In this document: one piece after another, positions 57,788 to 64,000 of the stretch
Numbering within the stretch: position 1 is the first letter of the stretch
Layout of the letters: each line of letters starts with the position of its first letter
DNA from: Opitutus sp. GAS368
GTDB taxonomy: Bacteria > Verrucomicrobiota > Verrucomicrobiia > Opitutales > Opitutaceae
Length of the DNA: 64,000 nt
NCBI GenBank assembly: GCA_945903465.1
Contig: CAMDOF010000001.1
Span: forward strand, 1-64,000
Direction: 5' to 3'
Notes under the pieces: generated by a model
What the model saw: the letters and a program-made list of their open reading frames with translations, nothing else
The model's database searches: none
What the model was told of the DNA's origin: nothing
Position numbers and translations under genes: made by a program

Positions 57788-59230
57788 ATGCCACTCCAAC
57801 GACTTGCCTTCCGATCTCTTTTTTGCGCTGCGCTCACCGCTGGTGCCGCCATCACGGCCTTCGCCGCCACGCCCACCCGGCCCAATTTTCTTTGGTTGGT
57901 CGCCGAAGACACCGGGCCCTCCGCTTACAGTTGTTACGGGCTGCAGCCCGCCGCCGCGACGCCCGCGATCGACCGCCTCGCGGCGACCGGTATGCGCTTC
58001 GATCGTTTCTACACGACCGCTCCGGTCTGCTCGGCGGCACGATCCGCTTGGAATACCGGTCTCTATCAAACCACCCTCGGTGCCCACCAACACCGCACCC
58101 CCCACAAAAAGCCGCTGCCTGATGGCGTCCGCCCCCTCGGTGAATGGTTTCGCGCCGCCGGTTACTACACTGCCAATGTCCGCGAATTCCCCGAGGAAAT
58201 GAACCTTCGCGGTGCCGGCAAAACCGACTGGAACTTCATCCCGCGCGAGCCCCAGCTTTTCCAAAGCGACCGCTGGGCCGACCTCGCTTCCCACCAGCCT
58301 TTCTACGCGCAGATTAATTTTCAAGAAACCCACCGTGACTACCGAGCCGAGGGCATCACAGATCCAGCCAAAGTCGTCTTGCCACCGTATTATCCCGATC
58401 ATCCCGTCATCCGCAAAGACTACGCCGACTACCTTGATTCCGCACGCCGCCTTGATGGCAAGATCGCCCAGATCCTCGCTCGTCTCGAAAAGGAAGGTCT
58501 CGCCGAGCATACCGTCGTGATTTTCATGGGCGACAACGGCGAGTCACACATCCGCGGTAAACAATTCTGCTACGAGGAGGGCCTCCGCGTGCCACTCATC
58601 GTCCGTTGGCCCAAGGGGCTCGCCGCTCCCGCCCACTACCGCGCAGGGGCCGCGGACCGCCGACTCCTCGAAGGAATTGATATGCCCCCCACCCTCCTAA
58701 GCCTGGCCGGTGCGCCGGTTCCCGCTAAAATGCAGGGCGTGCCTTTTCTCGGACCTCAAGTCACTCAAGAAAAGACCTACGTCTTCGGCGCCCGTGACCG
58801 CTGCGACGAAACCGCCATGCGCATCCGTACCGTCCGCGACAATCGCTACCGCTACATCCGTACCTTCAACCCCGAAATGCCCTTCTTCGCCCCCAACGCG
58901 TATAAGGCACGACAATACCCCGCTTGGACGTTGATCCCGCAACTCCATCAGGCCGGGAAACTCAACGACATCCAGGCTTTCCTCTGCCAACCGCGTCAAC
59001 CCGAGGAACAACTCTTCGACATGAACGCGGATCCTCACGAAATCAATAACCTCACCGCCTCCACCAAGCCCGAGCACCTCGCGGCCCTGCAAAGGATGCG
59101 CGCCGAACTCGAGAACTGGATCATCCGCACCGACGACCAAGGACGCTTCCCAGAAAAGATGACGGCCGCGGAGGCAGACGGCGCGAGTCGCGCAGAAACC
59201 GCTCAAAAAGGGAAAAAGAAAAAAGCTTAA
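57788..59230 (+). CDS. Sulfatase (CSAAR active-site variant)
   Basis: A 480-residue exported alkaline-phosphatase-superfamily sulfatase. Signal peptide is about residues 1-26. The N-terminal metal site is in NFLWLVAEDTGPS. The formylglycine motif is Cys81-Ser-Ala-Ala-Arg, with Ala where the consensus CxPxR has Pro; Ala at this place is an accepted variant. A later FMGDNGESHIRGKQFCYEEG carries the second Asp-Asn metal pair and LRVPLIVRWP follows, typical of bacterial arylsulfatase-like enzymes. The C-terminus is rich in Lys. It probably removes sulfate esters from a glycan in the periplasm or outside the cell. No formylglycine-generating enzyme is in the window. It follows the dehydrogenase-cytochrome gene by 223 bases. 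Confidence 0.9.
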   Translation: MPLQRLAFRSLFCAALTAGAAITAFAATPTRPNFLWLVAEDTGPSAYSCYGLQPAAATPAIDRLAATGMRFDRFYTTAPVCSAARSAWNTGLYQTTLGAHQHRTPHKKPLPDGVRPLGEWFRAAGYYTANVREFPEEMNLRGAGKTDWNFIPREPQLFQSDRWADLASHQPFYAQINFQETHRDYRAEGITDPAKVVLPPYYPDHPVIRKDYADYLDSARRLDGKIAQILARLEKEGLAEHTVVIFMGDNGESHIRGKQFCYEEGLRVPLIVRWPKGLAAPAHYRAGAADRRLLEGIDMPPTLLSLAGAPVPAKMQGVPFLGPQVTQEKTYVFGARDRCDETAMRIRTVRDNRYRYIRTFNPEMPFFAPNAYKARQYPAWTLIPQLHQAGKLNDIQAFLCQPRQPEEQLFDMNADPHEINNLTASTKPEHLAALQRMRAELENWIIRTDDQGRFPEKMTAAEADGASRAETAQKGKKKKA

Positions 59231-59582
59231 CCGGTTTTCAAACCCATCAGTCCAAGCGCTGCCCCCATCGATCCTCCGCGCTAGAAACAATTTAAAAGAA
59301 TCCTGAGCGAACGCTCGTTCGACCGCGACATTGGTCCGACCGCGACATTGGTCGACCCATTCGAAGCACTGAGCTCGGCAGACAACCGCGGCCGCCTCGC
59401 CCCAACCGCGTGCCGGCTCCCTTCGCCGCAACCACGCGGCCCCGACTCGGCCTTCATCGACCACCCGCGGATCCGCCCCATTCACCCGAGCCTCCCCCGC
59501 GACCACAGAACCGCCACCACCGCTTCAACGAGGACGGTCCGCCATTAAGAAATCACCGCCCTAAACGTCCTTTAGTCCCTTC
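59231..59582. other. Promoter-type gap before phoD
   Basis: A 352-base gap between the first sulfatase gene and the PhoD-type gene. No coding signal. It holds an exact two-copy 17-bp tandem repeat at 59320-59353, directly preceded by a small inverted repeat (GAGCG-AA-CGCTC, 59305-59316). These are candidates for a regulator-binding site. Confidence 0.45.
59320..59353. promoter_or_regulatory. Two-copy 17-bp direct repeat
   Basis: CGACCGCGACATTGGTC occurs at 59320-59336 and again, without a gap, at 59337-59353, about 230 bases upstream of the PhoD-type start. Direct repeats of this size in a promoter gap can be operator sites, but no known box matches it, and a simple slippage duplication is equally possible. 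Confidence 0.35.
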
Positions 59583-61013
59583 ATGAAAACCACCAGACGT
59601 CAGCTCCTCATTTTTGGCGTTTCGTGCCTCGCGTGGCTGCTTTCAAGCGCAACGCACGCCGCCGTGGCGGACGACCCCAAAGCGCTTTATCTTGGCAGCG
59701 GAGCGAAGGCCGGCGAGATCACCGATCGCACCGCCATCATCCTCGTCCGCTTGACCGCGACTGCCGGGCAGAATACCGCCGGTCTGATTCCGGGACGCAC
59801 CGGTCAAGCGCGTCTCCATTTTGGAAACGATCCCACACTTCAGGGATCGACGGTCACCGCTTGGGCCACAGCTGAGTCGACCGCGGACCATGCGCTCCAC
59901 TTTAAACTCACGTCCCTTTCGCCTGGGCGCCGCACCCATTATCGCGTCGAGTATCGCCTTGGTGAGAACAAGTCGGCGCAGACCTCGGAAACATTTTCAT
60001 TTGTGACCGCGCCAAGCCCACGCGAGCGGGCGGCGGTGTGGTTTCATCTCACCACGTGCCAAGACCTCCGCGGCGAGAGCACGTACCAGCCGATGATCGC
60101 GCAGCGGCCCGATTTTTGCGTGTCAGCTGGCGACACCGTTTATTACGACGGCCAAGGCCTCGCGCGCAATGTACCCCAAGCCTGGCAGGCTTATCAAAAA
60201 ATGTTCGGCCTGCCCGCCATGCAAAACTACTACCGTCATACCGGCGGATACTTTATGAAGGACGATCATGACTTTCGCTTCAACGATGCCGACCCGCACA
60301 TGAAGGGGAAATGGGTCAACCCGCAGAAAGTCGACCCCGGCGCAATTTTCACCGAGACGCGTGGGAAGCAGAAGCTCGACGTCGCGTGGCTGACCGCAGC
60401 AGAGGGTGCGCAGGTCTTTCGGCAAGTGTTTCCTATGAGTGAACAACCGTACCGCACATTTCGCTGGGGGCAGGGCGTCCAAGTGTGGCTGACCGAAAGC
60501 CGCGAATTCCGAGACAGTAACACCTTGGCGGATGGCCCGGCCAAGTCCATCTGGGGCGCAACCCAAAAAGCTTGGCTCAAGGCGACTCTCCTCGCGAGCG
60601 ACGCTGATCACCGCATTATTATTTCTCCGAACGCCATCATCGGACCCGACCGACTTATGAAGGGCGACAGCCACGCCAACCTGAACGGCTTCTGGCACGA
60701 GGGACAAGCGTTTCTCGAGTGGCTCAAAGAGCAGAAAATGAACAATGTGATTTTAATGTGTGGAGACCGCCACTGGCAGTACCACTCGACCGATCGCCGC
60801 AACGGCCGCGAGACTCACGAGTTCAGTTGCGGACCCACCAGCGACGAGCACACGCAGCCGGTTCCGCCCATGTACCCCGGGGTAGAACGTCCCTACGCCG
60901 CCAGTCGCGGCGGCTTCATGGGCATTCGCTACGTCCCCGAGACCAAAGCGCTCACCTGCATCTTCCACTCCGTCATCGGCCAGCCGCTCTACCAAAAAAC
61001 ATTCACCCCGTGA
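59583..61013 (+). CDS. PhoD-type alkaline phosphatase/phosphodiesterase
   Basis: A 476-residue protein of the alkaline phosphatase D family. The N-terminus TTRRQLLIFGVSCLAWLL resembles a twin-arginine signal, as expected for PhoD, which folds with its metals before export. An N-terminal Fn3-like domain (about 35-140) precedes the metallo-catalytic part: FHLTTCQDLRGEST, SAGDTVYYDG, DDHDFRFND and, near the end, LMCGDRHWQYHS. These supply the Asp/His/Asn ligands for the Ca/Fe centre. The family hydrolyses phosphomonoesters or phosphodiesters outside the cytoplasm. The stop overlaps the start of the next sulfatase gene by 4 bases (GTGA), so the two are translationally coupled. Confidence 0.88.
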   Translation: MKTTRRQLLIFGVSCLAWLLSSATHAAVADDPKALYLGSGAKAGEITDRTAIILVRLTATAGQNTAGLIPGRTGQARLHFGNDPTLQGSTVTAWATAESTADHALHFKLTSLSPGRRTHYRVEYRLGENKSAQTSETFSFVTAPSPRERAAVWFHLTTCQDLRGESTYQPMIAQRPDFCVSAGDTVYYDGQGLARNVPQAWQAYQKMFGLPAMQNYYRHTGGYFMKDDHDFRFNDADPHMKGKWVNPQKVDPGAIFTETRGKQKLDVAWLTAAEGAQVFRQVFPMSEQPYRTFRWGQGVQVWLTESREFRDSNTLADGPAKSIWGATQKAWLKATLLASDADHRIIISPNAIIGPDRLMKGDSHANLNGFWHEGQAFLEWLKEQKMNNVILMCGDRHWQYHSTDRRNGRETHEFSCGPTSDEHTQPVPPMYPGVERPYAASRGGFMGIRYVPETKALTCIFHSVIGQPLYQKTFTP

Positions 61014-62515
61014 ATCTCCTGCGGGCCGGTTGCGGCCGTTTACTTCTGCTCCTCACTTTGGGCTCAACCGCCTCGGCCGCAGATTCGGCGGCCGCGCCCA
61101 CTCAGGTTCTCTTTATTATCGCCGACGATGCTTCCCGCCATTTTGGCGAGGCCTACGGGGTATCTTGGGTCAAAACCCCGCATATCGACCGCCTTGCGCG
61201 CCGTGGTCTGGTTTTCGACCACGCCTACACGCCCACCTCAAAATGCGCGCCGTCGCGCGCGGCTATACTAACGGGACGCAATCCCTGGCAACTCGAGGAC
61301 GCCGCCAATCATCAACCGTTTTTTCCGGCCAAGTTTATGGCCTTCAGCGAAGCGCTCGCCCAAGCCGGCGTCGCCTGTGGTGGAGCCGGTAAAACGTGGG
61401 GCCCCGGCGAGGCGAAGCGGGCTGACGGCCGACCTCGTAACTTCGCCCTCGACCATGCGGGCGACCTCGATGATCGCAACCCAGGCGCCGGTCTCTCCGC
61501 TTTCCTCAAACGCCGTACGCCCGGCCAGCCCTTCTTTTACTGGTTTGGCAGCCGCTACCCGCATCGCGGCTACGCCCGCGATTCCGGTATTCAAGCCGGT
61601 AAGAAAATCACTGATATCGACCGCGTCCCCGCCTACTGGCCCGACCATGAGCTCGTCCGCCGCGATATGCTTGACTATGCAATTGAGGTCGAGGCCTACG
61701 ACGCGCAGGTCGGTTCCTTAATCGCTGCGCTCGAAGCTAGCGGCGAACTTCCGCGGACCCTCATCATCGTCACCTCCGATCACGGCATGCCTTTCCCCCG
61801 CGTCAAAGGCCACACCTACGACGACGCTCACCACATTCCCTTGGTTGCGAGTTGGCCTAACCGCATCGCCCAGCCCGGTCGGCGCGTCGCTGATTTTCTA
61901 AGTTTCATCGATCTCGCTCCGACGTTCCTCGACTTATTCGGTGTGAATGGCCCCGCCCAAGGCATGGCCCCGCTCACCGGTCGGAGTTTTTGCGATCTGC
62001 TCAGCGGTCAACCCACGGTCGCCCGTCCCTTCGTCATCCTCGGTCGCGAGCGCAACGACGTCCTCGCCCGCCCCGGCTCACCGGCTGGTCTTGGCTATCC
62101 CACACGGGCGATTCGGTCCGGCAATTTTTTCTTTGTGCAAAACTTTACGCCGGATCGCTGGCCTTGCGGCAACCCCGAACTCGGAGCTAAAGACACCGAT
62201 GCCAGCCCTTCCAAAACCTTCGTGACAGCTCTCGGTGAATTCAGTCCCTTCTGGCAACACGCCTTCGGGCGAAGGCCGAGCGAACAATTATTTGATCTGA
62301 CGAGCGACCCCGACTGCGTGCAGAATCTCGCGGCTGATCCCGTCCACCAATCTGCTCTCAACACGCTGCGGGCCACTCTCCGTGCGGAACTTCAGCGCCA
62401 AAAGGACCCACGAATTCTCGGCCAAGGTGAAATCTTCGACCAGTACCTTTCCCCTCGAGTCGACGCCTCCACCAGCGCATCCGTGCGGAAGGCCAACCGA
62501 AAAGCCAAACTCTAA
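61010..62515 (+). CDS. Sulfatase (CAPSR active site)
   Basis: A 501-residue exported sulfatase. The GTG at 61010, overlapping the PhoD stop as GTGA, is chosen: it gives a signal peptide (MNLLRAGCGRLLLLLTLGSTASA), while the frame upstream runs inside the PhoD gene. Metal-binding start VLFIIADDASRHFGEAYG. Formylglycine motif Cys79-Ala-Pro-Ser-Arg followed by AAILTGRNPW, the canonical CxPSR. Later TLIIVTSDHGMPFPRVKGHTYDDAHHIPLVASWP holds the Asp-His metal pair. It resembles the heparan N-sulfatase-like branch (SWVKTPHIDRLARRG), but substrate class cannot be fixed. Role: removal of sulfate esters from extracellular or periplasmic glycan. Confidence 0.9.
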   Translation: MNLLRAGCGRLLLLLTLGSTASAADSAAAPTQVLFIIADDASRHFGEAYGVSWVKTPHIDRLARRGLVFDHAYTPTSKCAPSRAAILTGRNPWQLEDAANHQPFFPAKFMAFSEALAQAGVACGGAGKTWGPGEAKRADGRPRNFALDHAGDLDDRNPGAGLSAFLKRRTPGQPFFYWFGSRYPHRGYARDSGIQAGKKITDIDRVPAYWPDHELVRRDMLDYAIEVEAYDAQVGSLIAALEASGELPRTLIIVTSDHGMPFPRVKGHTYDDAHHIPLVASWPNRIAQPGRRVADFLSFIDLAPTFLDLFGVNGPAQGMAPLTGRSFCDLLSGQPTVARPFVILGRERNDVLARPGSPAGLGYPTRAIRSGNFFFVQNFTPDRWPCGNPELGAKDTDASPSKTFVTALGEFSPFWQHAFGRRPSEQLFDLTSDPDCVQNLAADPVHQSALNTLRATLRAELQRQKDPRILGQGEIFDQYLSPRVDASTSASVRKANRKAKL

Positions 62516-62629
62516 CCGTGCGGTGTACCCGCGCGGCCCTTCTTGATCGGCTACTATTTACCCAACATCGCCGTTCGCTCAGTCCCCTTCTTTTCTCGGA
62601 ATACCCAAGGCCCAAAAAAATAAAACCGC

Positions 62630-64000
62630 ATGCCTAGTTATTTGTTCACCGTCGCCACCTTTTGCCTCGGATTTCTTCCTACGCTCCATGCGGCCACGCC
62701 CGCTCAACCCAACATCGTCCTCATGATGGCCGATGATCAGGGCTGGGGCGAAACCGGCTACAACGGTCACCCCCACGTCCAGACCCCCGTGCTCGACGAA
62801 ATGGCGCGCACCGCACTCCGACTTGATCGTTTTTACGCCGCCTCCCCCGTTTGCTCCCCCACCCGCGCCAGCGTCATGACCGGCCGCCACGCGAATCGCT
62901 CCGGCGCCTTCGCCCCCAATTGGTCCACCCGCCCTGAGGAAATCACCCTCGCGCAAATCTTGAAAACCGCCGGTTACCGCACAGGCCATTTCGGTAAATG
63001 GCACCTCGGCGCCGTTAAGAGAGACTCCCCACTCAACCCTCAGCGCCTCGGTTTCGACGAGTATCTCTCGCATGACAACTTCTTCGAAATGAATCCTCCC
63101 CTCAGCCGCAACGGGGCCCCGCCCGAAATCTTCCGAGGCGAGAGCTCCGAGGTGGTTGTCGCGGAGGCCCTCAGCTTCGCCCGCAAAGTCCGCGCCGAAA
63201 ACAAACCGTTTTTCCTCGTGGTTTGGTTCGGATCGCCCCACGGGCCCTACTCGGGTACACCGGCGGATCTCGCCCTCTACCCGCGCGTCCCCAAAGAAGA
63301 AATGCGCGCTCGCTTTGCCGAAATTACCGCGATGGATCGGGCGATCGGTACCTTTCGCGCCGAGCTACGGCGCCTCGGCGTCGCCGACCAAACTCTGCTT
63401 TGGTTCAATTCCGACAATGGCATCCCCATCGCCGACGAAGCCGATTCGTTCAACGGCGGCTGGCGGGGGCGCAAGGGCGAAGTTTACGAGGGCGGTCTCC
63501 GCGTGCCTGCCATCATCGAATGGCCGGCCGTAATTACAGCTCCCCGTACTTCGAACGTCGCCTGCGTCACTTCGGATATCTTGCCGACCGTGCTCGACTT
63601 CCTCGGACTCACACATCCCTCGCCCACGCGCCCCCTTGACGGCATCAGCCTGCGCCCGCTGATCGGCGCCGGTACAATGCTGGCGCGCCCTACACCGATC
63701 GGCTTCTGGCGTTATAATTCGCAGGGTGAAAACAAAAATGCTCGCTGGGTCGCCGAGGATCTTTCCCGTGGCACCACTCCCACCACCAAACAGGCCAACA
63801 TTCTCTTCAACAATTTCAAACATCCCATCGCCAAAACGAAGGACTTCGGCGGTCACGCCGCTTGGACCGAAAATCGCTACAAACTCGTTACCGGCCAAGG
63901 CCGCAAAGGACCGCCGACCACCGAACTTTTCGACCTCAGCATCGATCCGAAGGAAACGCGGGACATTGCCGCGCAAAACCCCGAGATCGTGAAACGCCTG
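62630..64000 (+). CDS. Sulfatase (CSPTR active site), cut by window end
   Basis: The frame starts at ATG 62630 and is open to the last base, 457 codons, with no stop inside the window; a few residues are probably missing. Signal peptide MPSYLFTVATFCLGFLPTLHAA. Metal site NIVLMMADDQGWGETGYNGHP. Formylglycine motif Cys75-Ser-Pro-Thr-Arg followed by ASVMTGRH, the arylsulfatase A-like form. GHFGKWHLGA, a conserved sulfatase segment, is present, and so are LLWFNSDNGIP, RGRKGEVYEGGLRVPAIIEWP and YKLVTG near the C-terminus. It lies 114 bases after the previous sulfatase gene on the same strand and is probably in the same operon. Confidence 0.92.
   Translation, partial: MPSYLFTVATFCLGFLPTLHAATPAQPNIVLMMADDQGWGETGYNGHPHVQTPVLDEMARTALRLDRFYAASPVCSPTRASVMTGRHANRSGAFAPNWSTRPEEITLAQILKTAGYRTGHFGKWHLGAVKRDSPLNPQRLGFDEYLSHDNFFEMNPPLSRNGAPPEIFRGESSEVVVAEALSFARKVRAENKPFFLVVWFGSPHGPYSGTPADLALYPRVPKEEMRARFAEITAMDRAIGTFRAELRRLGVADQTLLWFNSDNGIPIADEADSFNGGWRGRKGEVYEGGLRVPAIIEWPAVITAPRTSNVACVTSDILPTVLDFLGLTHPSPTRPLDGISLRPLIGAGTMLARPTPIGFWRYNSQGENKNARWVAEDLSRGTTPTTKQANILFNNFKHPIAKTKDFGGHAAWTENRYKLVTGQGRKGPPTTELFDLSIDPKETRDIAAQNPEIVKRL

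Noticed and set aside
60719-61009. Longer N-terminus for the second sulfatase
   Set aside because: The extension runs inside the 3' end of the PhoD gene; the GTG at 61010 gives a signal peptide and a GTGA overlap.

Overview
The window looks like chromosomal DNA from a verrucomicrobium, most likely of the family Opitutaceae. It is high in GC. It encodes protein families that are concentrated in the Planctomycetes-Verrucomicrobia group: two-domain dehydrogenase/heme proteins of the Pirellula/Verrucomicrobium type, ThuA domains, DUF1080, a DUF1552 plus DUF1592-type pair, and several sulfatases. It also carries TonB-dependent receptors. Most genes start without a Shine-Dalgarno sequence, and many have pyrimidine-rich leaders. 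The assignment rests on family content only.

Layout. 1-10 kb: a GDSL-esterase autotransporter, an exported nitrilase-superfamily protein and a large TonB receptor, separated by long stretches with no recognisable genes. 10-15.2 kb: DUF1552 gene, an overlapping DUF1592/1588/1585 cytochrome c gene, and a PfkB sugar kinase. 15.2-24.8 kb: a broken AraC regulator, then a PEP-hydrolase-type TIM barrel, a cupin, a 1477-residue ThuA-dehydrogenase-cytochrome-ThuA protein, a Tm-1-like (UPF0261) protein and a DUF1080 protein. 24.8-29.8 kb: a graveyard of mobile-element remains (group II intron reverse transcriptase relic, truncated secreted protein, internally deleted IS110 transposase, degenerate ISAs1 transposase) around an intact mtnA. 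29.8-39.7 kb: housekeeping and envelope genes (gltX, an AsmA-like giant, a thioredoxin-TM-Mrr fusion, recQ). 39.9-64 kb: a PAS-AraC regulator followed by a long same-strand catabolic block: mannose-6-phosphate-isomerase-like cupin, two TIM-barrel isomerase/epimerases, a Gfo/Idh oxidoreductase, a 1691-residue ThuA-SGNH-dehydrogenase-HEAT-cupredoxin protein, DUF1080, TonB receptor, a dehydrogenase-cytochrome c protein, sulfatase, PhoD-type phosphatase/phosphodiesterase, and two more sulfatases, the last cut by the window edge.

How the genes may work together (inference). The 40-64 kb block reads as a system for using a sulfated or otherwise decorated glycan or glycoside. Sulfatases and PhoD would strip ester groups outside the cytoplasm. 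Giant exported dehydrogenases, carrying either heme c or a blue-copper domain as built-in electron acceptor, would oxidise the sugar. DUF1080 proteins (3-keto-disaccharide hydrolase family) would cleave the keto-glycoside. The TonB receptor would import the product for Gfo/Idh and TIM-barrel enzymes. The 16-24 kb block is a second, differently built version that includes both halves of the plant Tm-1 protein as separate genes. The most unusual single proteins are the cupredoxin-tailed giant at 45.8-50.9 kb and the membrane protein at 35.8-37.2 kb, in which a thioredoxin-like domain and an Mrr-nuclease-like domain both appear to lack catalytic residues.
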